The notes beneath the pieces are model-generated. The model searched no databases. It was not told the DNA's origin and saw only the letters and a program-made list of their open reading frames with translations. This document shows, piece after piece, positions 33,472-39,741 of a stretch of 40,493 nt of DNA. A program made the translations under genes and the position numbers. Within the stretch, counting starts at the first letter, position 1; each line of letters opens with the position of its first letter. Source of the stretch: CAJBVG01 sp943371235 (GTDB lineage: Bacteria; Bacteroidota; Bacteroidia; Sphingobacteriales; Sphingobacteriaceae); assembly GCA_943371235.1 (NCBI GenBank), contig CALRTZ010000029.1:1-40493 (forward strand), in the 5' to 3' direction.

Positions 33472-33956
33472 TAGCTCAATTTATAAATAAATTCTTCAAT
33501 TTCCATTTGCCTTGCATTTGCAAAACCTCTGTCGGTACCAATTTTTAGAAAACCACTTTTTTCCAATACTTTTTGAGAACCGACATTGTCAAATGCTACT
33601 CTTCCATAAATTGGTCTCATAGTTACTATTTCAAGAAAGATCGCTAATGCTTTCCTGGCTATGCCCTGCCCCCAATAAGGCTTATCAATCCAATAAGTAA
33701 TTTCGGTATCTCCGTGCATTACAAACTTGGCAATGCTCCCTACAATGCGCTGGTTAAGTAAAATGGTTTGATTGTTTATACTAGGGTCAGCTAACAACTT
33801 CGTGTATTTACTAATGTATGCTTCTTTATCGTTTGGATTCTTTGGCATAAATGCAGCAAGGTAGCCAGCTTCTTCATCGGTTTGAAATTCAAATAAAATT
33901 TCTAAATCGCTTAGTACAGTTGGACGAAGTGTAATTGCAGGATTATTTGTTATCAT
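33471..33956 (-). CDS. GNAT family N-acetyltransferase (RimJ/RimL type)
   Basis: A 161-residue N-acetyltransferase of the acetyltransf_3 / RimJ-RimL group: TLRPTVLSDLEILFEFQTDEE, ITYWIDKPYWGQGIARKALAIFL (acetyl-CoA-binding GQGIARKA) and RVAFDNVGSQKVLEKSGF. Upstream gene of a two-gene acetyltransferase unit (overlap TAATG). Substrate unknown; ribosomal protein acetylation cannot be assumed. Confidence 0.9.
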   Translation of the reverse strand: MITNNPAITLRPTVLSDLEILFEFQTDEEAGYLAAFMPKNPNDKEAYISKYTKLLADPSINNQTILLNQRIVGSIAKFVMHGDTEITYWIDKPYWGQGIARKALAIFLEIVTMRPIYGRVAFDNVGSQKVLEKSGFLKIGTDRGFANARQMEIEEFIYKLS

Positions 33957-33989
33957 GATTTAATTTGAAGAAATAATTAATCAAAACAA

Positions 33990-34014
33990 AATTCTAATAT
34001 CTAAATTCTAAAAT
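33990..34014. repeat. AATTCTAA-family single arm
   Basis: AAAATTCTAATATCTAAATTCTAAAATTC-type words run up to the stop of the VOC-transglutaminase gene at 34008. Same family as 6471-6615 and 35717-35810. Confidence 0.7.
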
Positions 34015-34937
34015 TCATTACTTGCTAAATTGGCAATACATTTTTCTCTTAATTCCCAAACTTTATTAAAATCAAAATCAATATTATAATCGTCGATCCA
34101 TTTCTGAATATATTTTTTATGATACGCTATTTTAAAAATATTTACTTGATCGGCTTCAATTTCTATTTCTTCAATAAGATCATTGGCGAGGTTTTCAATA
34201 TCAGCATGTGCAGTAGTAACATCAATTCGAATGTTGTTAACCTTAAGATAACAATGAGCTTCGGGAATGTAATCTAATCCTACTTCAGAAATGACATTTC
34301 CTATTTTAGGGGTATTTATATTATTCATTTTATACATCCCTATCATCAGCTTCACATTTTCGATATGATTTAATTCTGCTAACTTTTTTAAAAAGGCATG
34401 TTTAGAACTGCAAGTGCCTTTTCTTTCTTTAAGTACTAATGAAAAATCTTCTCTGTTCTGGTTTCTACCATATGGAATATCTCTAATAAATTCAAGGGCT
34501 TCAGACCATGTTTTAATTCCATTTGCAACAGCTAAACTACTTAAAGTATCTGTAGATGTAATGCTTTGATGATCAATTGAAAAAATGATCTTGAATTTAT
34601 CTGGGTCCGAAATCATGATTCCATTTTCAACCCAATACGGATTTTTAGGCTTCTCAAGTTGGATGTTTTTCGTTGCTAACTTCCTCTTTATGGCATTTAA
34701 TTCCATTTTAGAGTGAACATAAAACACCAAGGCATCGTCGTCATCGAATTTACTTAGGGGTTTATCTGGCGAAGTTGTAAACTCCAAATGCCAACCTACA
34801 TTGGGCAAACCTAAAAATATACCATCGTACTGAGCATGGTTTTCGAAACCACCTAATTTTTGCAAGCCGATAACTTCGATATAAAACTTTTCGAGTTGAA
34901 GAAGATTGGTGGTATGTCTGGCGTAACGAAATTTCAT
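34008..34937 (-). CDS. VOC domain fused to transglutaminase-like domain
   Basis: A 309-residue cytoplasmic protein. Residues 1-120 form a VOC/glyoxalase-like domain (RYARHTTNLLQLEKFY, NGIMISDPDKFKIIF). Residues about 150-260 look transglutaminase-like: GRNQNREDFSLVLKERKGTC with the candidate nucleophile Cys176 in GTCSSKHAFL, His228 in PEAHCYLKV and Asp239 in IRIDVTTAH, giving the Cys-His-Asp order of papain-like transglutaminases. The tail (about 265-309) is helical. Ends 9 bp before the membrane protein gene's start on the same strand, so a two-gene operon. Possible small-molecule-gated acyl/amide enzyme; substrate unknown. Confidence 0.8.
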   Translation of the reverse strand: MKFRYARHTTNLLQLEKFYIEVIGLQKLGGFENHAQYDGIFLGLPNVGWHLEFTTSPDKPLSKFDDDDALVFYVHSKMELNAIKRKLATKNIQLEKPKNPYWVENGIMISDPDKFKIIFSIDHQSITSTDTLSSLAVANGIKTWSEALEFIRDIPYGRNQNREDFSLVLKERKGTCSSKHAFLKKLAELNHIENVKLMIGMYKMNNINTPKIGNVISEVGLDYIPEAHCYLKVNNIRIDVTTAHADIENLANDLIEEIEIEADQVNIFKIAYHKKYIQKWIDDYNIDFDFNKVWELREKCIANLASNEF

Positions 34938-34946
34938 TCTAAATAA

Positions 34947-35711
34947 TTAGACTTTTAGTAATGGTTTACCTTGAAATGCTTGCACTAAAGTATAAACTGC
35001 TAAAAGTAAATACATAATGGAGACAGCAATGGTAAGCGGTGAATTCTTCAATAAATAATAAGCAAGCAAAGGCAATACTTGCAAGGCATGCATTCCAATA
35101 AAATGTGCCACACGCAAATCGCCAACAGTAGTACTCCAGCCAACAATAAACCAATTTGAATTATCATTTAAAGCACCTACAGTGTGACTTAACCTAGATC
35201 CCATGGCAAAACCTTGAAAAGAAAATATCACAAAAATGATGATGCCTAGTCGGATTGCCCAAACATAATAATTAGGTAAGTCTGCAAATGAATGTTTGAA
35301 AAAAAGAAAACCCACATAAGCAGTATAAATAGCAACCAAGGAGGCAGCCACAGCCATTAAAGAATACATTACAGAATAAAAAGATGTACTGATATTGAAA
35401 TGCGATAACTGACCTTTGCTTGCTTGTATAGCGATGTAGACAATTTCAAAACCTAGTAAAATAATAATCGACCAGTTAAATAATCGGATGTTAAAATCTG
35501 GGAGATAGTAGCAATACCAAGCCATAGCCCAAGAAAATGTTAAGGTAGAAAAAGCAAATTTAAAAGGCTTGTACCAAGCATTAACCCCAAACACTTGTGT
35601 ACTGGTAGTTTTGGCAAGAATTAAAAATAACACTGAAAAAACAAGACAAACAAGACCAAAGTAAAACAAGGTATCGTTGCGGTTTTTTAGTTGGTGGAGG
35701 AAGTCGAGCAT
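34947..35711 (-). CDS. Multispan membrane protein, unknown function
   Basis: A 254-residue protein with about seven helices, for example LFYFGLVCLVFSVLFLILA, FAFSTLTFSWAMAWYCYYL, WSIIILLGFEIVYIAIQA, MYSLMAVAASLVAIYTAYVGFLF, LGIIIFVIFSFQGFAMG, and two near the C-terminus. Conserved-looking intramembrane histidines and Asp-Arg pairs (RLSHTVG, VGDLRVAHFIGMHALQVLP) suggest a heme- or proton-related site, but I recognise no family. It shares an operon with the VOC-transglutaminase-like protein, an odd pairing. Confidence 0.78.
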   Translation of the reverse strand: MLDFLHQLKNRNDTLFYFGLVCLVFSVLFLILAKTTSTQVFGVNAWYKPFKFAFSTLTFSWAMAWYCYYLPDFNIRLFNWSIIILLGFEIVYIAIQASKGQLSHFNISTSFYSVMYSLMAVAASLVAIYTAYVGFLFFKHSFADLPNYYVWAIRLGIIIFVIFSFQGFAMGSRLSHTVGALNDNSNWFIVGWSTTVGDLRVAHFIGMHALQVLPLLAYYLLKNSPLTIAVSIMYLLLAVYTLVQAFQGKPLLKV

Positions 35712-35716
35712 TATAG

Positions 35717-35810
35717 GAGTAAAATTCTAAATACTAATATCTAAATTCTAATTACTAATATCTAAATTCTAAAAAATAAATCCTAATATCTAAATACTAA
35801 TTGCTAATTG
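35717..35810. repeat. AATTCTAA-family tandem run
   Basis: Tandem TAATATCTAAATTCTAA words upstream of the membrane protein gene. A CACAGAG single arm (CTCTGTGCTCTCTGAG, 35882-35920) follows. The gap 35712-35933 holds no gene. Confidence 0.78.
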
Positions 35811-35923
35811 CGTTTCTTATGAGGTGTATACTATTTGGTCACAAAGGACACTAAGTACACACTATGGAGCACAATGTTTTTTCTCTGTGCTCTCTGAGTC
35901 TCTGTGTCTCTGTGTTTAGGCTT

Positions 35924-35956
35924 TTCGAATTTTCTACCTTTCGAATTTTCGGCTTG
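35924..35956. repeat. TTCGAATTTTC repeat overlapping a GNAT stop
   Basis: TTTTCGAATTTTC words of the TTCGAA family flow into the 3' end of the GNAT gene, which reads its final residues SRKFER and TAG stop (35934-35936) out of the repeat. Confidence 0.78.
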
Positions 35957-36401
35957 TCGGATTTCCCAATTTATAAGTAAAATGCTTAGTCTCCATCTCG
36001 TTGCTATACTTCGTTTTTCTATAAAACTCCACCGCAGCTAGGTCCTCGCTTTCTGCCTCCACATAAGCCTCTTCAAAACCCATTGATTTACATAATTTGC
36101 AAGTTTCCTCCATTAATTTTTTACCAATTCCTTTACCTTGATACGCTGGACTCATCCCCACATCGTAAATATAAGCTATGGGTTTCTCGCTATAATATTG
36201 ATGCAAAACATAAATGGTCAATCCTCCAATTACTTTTTCATTATCTATCACCGCCACTACAAAGAAATCATTATTCTGCAATAAAGAATGTAAATGTTCA
36301 TTACTTGGTAATTCTATTTCAAGTTCAAAAACTTGGTTAAATATTTCCACCAAGCGTAGGAATTCATTTGTCTCATTTTTGCTTAATTTTCTTATTTCCA
36401 T
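35934..36401 (-). CDS. GNAT N-acetyltransferase, AAC(3)-I-like
   Basis: A 155-residue acetyltransferase. The acetyl-CoA site is IAYIYDVGMSPAYQGKGIG (QGKGIG), followed by FEEAYVEAESEDLAAVEFYRKT, a pattern like AAC(3)-I family proteins. That family contains aminoglycoside resistance enzymes and many others, so no resistance is implied. It lies downstream of a PaiB-like gene with a 63-bp gap carrying a hairpin, recalling the paiAB pair (a GNAT plus PaiB) of Bacillus. The C-terminus SRKFER is encoded by repeat sequence. Confidence 0.85.
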   Translation of the reverse strand: MEIRKLSKNETNEFLRLVEIFNQVFELEIELPSNEHLHSLLQNNDFFVVAVIDNEKVIGGLTIYVLHQYYSEKPIAYIYDVGMSPAYQGKGIGKKLMEETCKLCKSMGFEEAYVEAESEDLAAVEFYRKTKYSNEMETKHFTYKLGNPTSRKFER

Positions 36402-36415
36402 TTTACATTCCTATA

Positions 36416-36463
36416 TGTACACAGTAAGTTGTACAAAGTACATCGTTCAACTTACTGTGTACA
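36416..36463. repeat. Perfect 16-bp inverted repeat between the PaiB-like and GNAT genes
   Basis: TGTACACAGTAAGTTG (36416-36431) and its exact complement (36448-36463) surround a 16-base loop. The stem ends one base before the PaiB stop codon. Could terminate the PaiB transcript or be an operator for the GNAT gene. Confidence 0.88.
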
Positions 36464-36464
36464 A

Positions 36465-37133
36465 CTATGAATCAAACTTACTTCCATTCCACTCTTCCCC
36501 CGCAGGGAACAATGCCTCTTTTCTGTGTTTCATTTCCTCTGCAATTAGTACACTCTCTCCTCCTATTTTTTCTAGTTCTGTAATGATGTTTATATAACTC
36601 TTCTCGTCGCGGTTCTGACTGAGTTTAAACACATTTTCTAATTTTTCCACTTTTATTTCAAAGCCTACAATGGCCGGCATCATTTTACTTAAAAAGGCTT
36701 CGGGTAAATTATCGTAAAAAGTAAAGGATTCGGTATTACCCATTTCAAAAGTTAAGGTTAAGTTCCGCATAAATGCAATGAGCTCTGTATCCGACATAAA
36801 TCTAACTTCACCGGCGCAATGTACACTCATATAATTCCAGGTAGAACCTATTTGTGGATTGCTATACCAAGAGGCGCTCACATAACAACTAGGACCAGTA
36901 AATACCAGCAATGCTTGAGGATTTTCGACCAATGCTTTATGATGGTCGGTATTGCGCATAATATGACCTTGTAGGTACAATTCGCCCTCGCGCTCTTCTA
37001 TTAATACCGGAACTTGAGTGGCAACTTGTTTGCCCGATGTAAAACTCCCTGTTAAAAATGCAAAGGGATGTTGCTGCATAAAATCAAGTAATACTTGTTT
37101 TTCTTTTTCTTTGAAGTAGGAGAAATGGTACAT
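36465..37133 (-). CDS. FMN-binding negative regulator, PaiB family
   Basis: A 222-residue protein of the PaiB/FMN-binding split-barrel family. Start YHFSYFKEKEKQVLLDFMQQHPFAFL is followed by the hallmark GHIMRNTDHHKAL, a barrel with SCYVSASWYSN, and WNYMSVHCAGEVRF. In Bacillus, PaiB works with the GNAT PaiA in repressing sporulation and degradative genes; the general function is unclear and it may bind FMN or heme. Here a GNAT gene lies just downstream on the same strand. Confidence 0.9.
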   Translation of the reverse strand: MYHFSYFKEKEKQVLLDFMQQHPFAFLTGSFTSGKQVATQVPVLIEEREGELYLQGHIMRNTDHHKALVENPQALLVFTGPSCYVSASWYSNPQIGSTWNYMSVHCAGEVRFMSDTELIAFMRNLTLTFEMGNTESFTFYDNLPEAFLSKMMPAIVGFEIKVEKLENVFKLSQNRDEKSYINIITELEKIGGESVLIAEEMKHRKEALFPAGEEWNGSKFDS

Positions 37134-37282
37134 TTTATATAGATATTAGATGTTAGTCCTTAGTCGTTAGACAAATACGTTGTAGGAGTTAAAATCATAG
37201 AACGAAAAGAAATGATGTATGTAGTTTCTATTAAATGATAAGAAAATATACTCATATCTAAATGCCTTATTAGAAATTTGGT

Positions 37283-37840
37283 TTAAATCTCCTCTCTTTT
37301 TTCAATAAACAATGAATTTACTCTTGGCTGTATAAACCAGATGCCAATAGGATAAAACCAAATTAAAAAAAAAGTAAAAACGTAATCTCTGAATTCAACT
37401 GGTTTTTTAAATTCGATTGATTTTAATGCTTTTGCATTGAAATAAAAACAATACAACACACAAAAAATAATAAAAAAATGAAATGGCAATAAAGCATCTA
37501 TAAAGGCAGAATTTTGCATTAATTTAGTTTGATCAAAAAAGTCAGTATAAACAAACAGTAGAATTCCATAAATGAGTGGTATAAAAAAGAAAATATTAAA
37601 ACGAATTATACTCATCTTTACAGTATTTGGTAATTGAGCATATAAGTTTCTCGCTAATAAATAAATCCAAAAAAAATACACCAAACTAATTAATATGGAA
37701 ATGACATTATATATATTTAGTAATAATTGAGAATTCGACATTTCAACAATGTATTTCATCCAATCTGACTGTATGAACATTGGTAACAGTACTATTAAAC
37801 AAAATAATTTCCAAGGTTCTATCTTAAGTAATTTTATCAT
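37283..37840 (-). CDS. Membrane protein, unknown function
   Basis: A 185-residue protein with about five helices: FCLIVLLPMFIQSDW, VISILISLVYFFWIYLLA, NIFFFIPLIYGILLFVY, FHFFIIFCVLYCFYFNA and YVFTFFLIWFYPIGIWFIQPRV. Gene and gap are AT-rich. No motif recognised; the C-terminus FIEKREEI is charged. A TATTTTTG box just upstream (37858-37851) is a weak promoter candidate. Confidence 0.75.
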   Translation of the reverse strand: MIKLLKIEPWKLFCLIVLLPMFIQSDWMKYIVEMSNSQLLLNIYNVISILISLVYFFWIYLLARNLYAQLPNTVKMSIIRFNIFFFIPLIYGILLFVYTDFFDQTKLMQNSAFIDALLPFHFFIIFCVLYCFYFNAKALKSIEFKKPVEFRDYVFTFFLIWFYPIGIWFIQPRVNSLFIEKREEI

Positions 37841-37884
37841 TTTATTCTTTCAAAAATATTTATATTCTATATTGTTGCTCAGAC

Positions 37885-37932
37885 TAATACTTTGCGGCCT
37901 TTGCGAAAACTTTGCGCCCTTTGCGTGAACGA
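37885..37932. repeat. CACGCAAAG-family right arm only
   Basis: TTTGCGGCCTTTGCGAAAAC and GCGCCCTTTGCGTGAACG words precede the SRPBCC gene's 3' end. No left arm is visible near it. Confidence 0.75.
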
Positions 37933-37946
37933 AAACGAAAACAAAG

Positions 37947-38456
37947 TTATTCCAAGCCTTCCACATACGCTTTCAATTCTGTATTCATTTTTTTGAATCC
38001 ATTGGGGGCATTCTTCATCATGGGTAATTGTTTAAATACCATTGATAATACGCCACGGTATTCTTCTCTATTTATTACCAATGTTTTATTGTTATCCAAA
38101 TCTTTAAGCTCGAAAAAATGTTCACCATCAAACACTCTGGGCATACCAGTTTTTGCTAGCCAAGCAAATCGTTTCTCTTCTTCAAAATAAGAAATGTTTG
38201 GTTTAAATTCATACGGTGCTGCTCCTTCTGCCGCGAGTTTTAAATGCAAGGTTCCGTTTGCCTTTACTTCTCCACCTAAATAGCTTAGCTGAGAATTCCA
38301 TTTCTTATAATTATCGAAATCTATTACTGCTTTCCAAACCTTATTAGTAGAAGCATTTATTTCTATTTCTTCTCTGATTTCAAAACTTGTTCTGCTTAAA
38401 ATTAAAATTATAGCCAGCAGTATAAATAGTATTAGCATAATTTTGTGTGTTTTCAT
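37947..38456 (-). CDS. SRPBCC (polyketide cyclase/START-like) family protein
   Basis: A 169-residue protein with an N-terminal transmembrane segment (KIMLILFILLAIILILS) then an SRPBCC helix-grip domain: IREEIEINASTNKVWKAVIDFDNYKKWNSQL is the characteristic start, with FDGEHFFELKDLDNNKTLVINREEYRGV following. It probably binds a hydrophobic ligand at the membrane face. Specific role unknown. Confidence 0.85.
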   Translation of the reverse strand: MKTHKIMLILFILLAIILILSRTSFEIREEIEINASTNKVWKAVIDFDNYKKWNSQLSYLGGEVKANGTLHLKLAAEGAAPYEFKPNISYFEEEKRFAWLAKTGMPRVFDGEHFFELKDLDNNKTLVINREEYRGVLSMVFKQLPMMKNAPNGFKKMNTELKAYVEGLE

Positions 38457-38515
38457 GATATATGGTGACGCAGAGGCGCAGAGTGGGAGACTGGTTACTG
38501 CTTGGAATGAAAAAA

Positions 38516-38767
38516 TTACACTTTTCTATCCTTCAACTCTTCTTCTATCATCTTAAGTCTTTTGCTCCTTGGGTCGTTTATTAATTTAAAAATTAAATAT
38601 AATGGAATAAGCATTAAAAAACCAAATGAGTTTTTAATCAAACTGTAAACTACGATTCCAATTAAGAAGCCAACTAGAAATGCATTTCCAATAGAAAAGG
38701 ATTTCATTTTTTTAGCTTCGGCTTGCAATTCTTCATTGCTTAATGATTTTAGTTCGTCTTGATTCAT
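38516..38767 (-). CDS. Small membrane protein with FUSC-like or DUF-type topology, unknown
   Basis: An 83-residue protein: a soluble helix (MNQDELKSLSNEELQAEAKKMK), two transmembrane helices (IGNAFLVGFLIGIVVYSLI and FGFLMLIPLYLIFKLI) and a basic tail (RLKMIEEELKDRKV). No family is recognised. The ORF is full and well placed between two SRPBCC/MBL genes, so probably real. Confidence 0.72.
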   Translation of the reverse strand: MNQDELKSLSNEELQAEAKKMKSFSIGNAFLVGFLIGIVVYSLIKNSFGFLMLIPLYLIFKLINDPRSKRLKMIEEELKDRKV

Positions 38768-38901
38768 AAGTTAAATATAAATAAAAAGACGCAGAGAAGA
38801 CAGAGGCGCAGAGAAGTCTGTACAAATTCGAAACTCTAAAGACTAAATTCTAAATTCTAAAATTCGCTAATTGCTATCTACAACGCGTAATTCGTAATTC
38901 A

Positions 38902-38931
38902 CCCCTCAATTCCGCTTCGCTACATTCGGGG
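38902..38931. repeat. Core-only relative of the REP-like unit
   Basis: CCCCTCAATTCCGCTTCGCT followed by ACATTCGGGG resembles the core of the 78-bp unit at 56-278, without its downstream part. It is flanked by AATTGTG-family words (right arm 38937-38969) and a TTCTAAA run at 38843-38862. Confidence 0.7.
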
Positions 38932-38936
38932 CAGGC

Positions 38937-38969
38937 AACTCACAATTCACAACTTACAACTCACAACTC
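38937..38969. repeat. AATTGTG-family right arm containing a stop codon
   Basis: CAACTCACAATTCACAACTT-type words. It contains the stop (38961-38963) of the metallo-beta-lactamase-fold gene, whose ending Glu-Leu-stop comes from the repeat, as in the gene at 3206. Confidence 0.82.
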
Positions 38970-39632
38970 AATCACTTCCCCTTGTTTATTCAACAACTTC
39001 AGCTGTTCATCATTTGGGTTTATTTTTATGCTATCCTTCGGACCAATATGATAAATGTAAATTAGTTTACTAATGCTTCTATGTTTTACTTCTTTCTCCT
39101 GTGCATCTAATAATAACCAAACTGGTACAAATGCATAGTCGAGGTTTTCTTGTTTTGCAAAGGTATCGGCACTTTCAGTATCGCCAGAAAGGTATATTTT
39201 CTTACCATGCCAAGTAATGAGGTAGGAATAATGTTTAAAGGAAATGCCAAAAACTTTATGTGGAGTTCTAAAAGATTGTATGCTGAATTCTGGAATTTGT
39301 TTGCTTAACTGTTCGAGTTTCTCTGTATTGTATGGGTCGAATTTTTGTCCAGGGTGTTTCTTCCATAGTTTTTTCGAATAATGATCGGCATGCCTGTGTG
39401 TAAATATAAAAATGGAATTAGGTTTTATATTCTGAACCTCTGATGCATCGTATTCCATATAACTATGGGCACCCGATTTGTACGGAAAATCGATGTAAAA
39501 ATTGGTAGTACCATCTGTAAGGTGCAAGCCGCAGTTGCCAATGAAGCGAACAGAGATTTGTTTGCTTTGGGCAAAGATTGTAATAGATGTAAAGCTTAGT
39601 GCTAGGAAAATGAGGTGGTAGATTTTTTTCAT
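38961..39632 (-). CDS. Secreted metallo-beta-lactamase fold hydrolase
   Basis: 223 residues from the ATG at 39632; an upstream TTG at 39647 adds five. The signal peptide IYHLIFLALSFTSITIFAQ implies export. The MBL fold has the zinc motif THRHADHY (HxHxDH), followed by YLSGDTESAD. It resembles the UlaG-like or MBL-fold metal-dependent hydrolases. The substrate is unknown, and beta-lactam resistance is not implied. The final Glu-Leu-stop comes from intergenic repeat sequence. Confidence 0.87.
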   Translation of the reverse strand: MKKIYHLIFLALSFTSITIFAQSKQISVRFIGNCGLHLTDGTTNFYIDFPYKSGAHSYMEYDASEVQNIKPNSIFIFTHRHADHYSKKLWKKHPGQKFDPYNTEKLEQLSKQIPEFSIQSFRTPHKVFGISFKHYSYLITWHGKKIYLSGDTESADTFAKQENLDYAFVPVWLLLDAQEKEVKHRSISKLIYIYHIGPKDSIKINPNDEQLKLLNKQGEVIEL

Positions 39633-39653
39633 AAATTGAATATACAAATTTTA

Positions 39654-39729
39654 TTTCACGCAAAGAGGCAAAGGAGCAGAGGAGCTAAGTCAACTTTGCT
39701 CCTCTGCTCCTTTGCCTCTTTGCGTGAAA
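39654..39729. repeat. CACGCAAAG-family hairpin, perfect 31-bp arms
   Basis: TTTCACGCAAAGAGGCAAAG and the following GAGCAGAGGAG (39654-39684) pair without mismatch with 39699-39729, with a 14-base loop. This is the longest perfect stem in the window. Directly upstream of the MBL gene and 12 bases past the partial lipoprotein's stop. Confidence 0.93.
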
Positions 39730-39741
39730 CACCAAAACTAA

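Noticed and set aside
34947..35154. 62-residue ORF inside the membrane protein gene
   Set aside because: Different frame of a convincing seven-helix protein; no independent support.
35934..36401. Aminoglycoside resistance gene
   Set aside because: AAC(3)-I-like motifs are general in this GNAT branch, so resistance cannot be inferred.
38961..39632. Beta-lactamase
   Set aside because: Only the generic MBL fold with HxHxDH is visible; secreted UlaG-like hydrolases are more likely.
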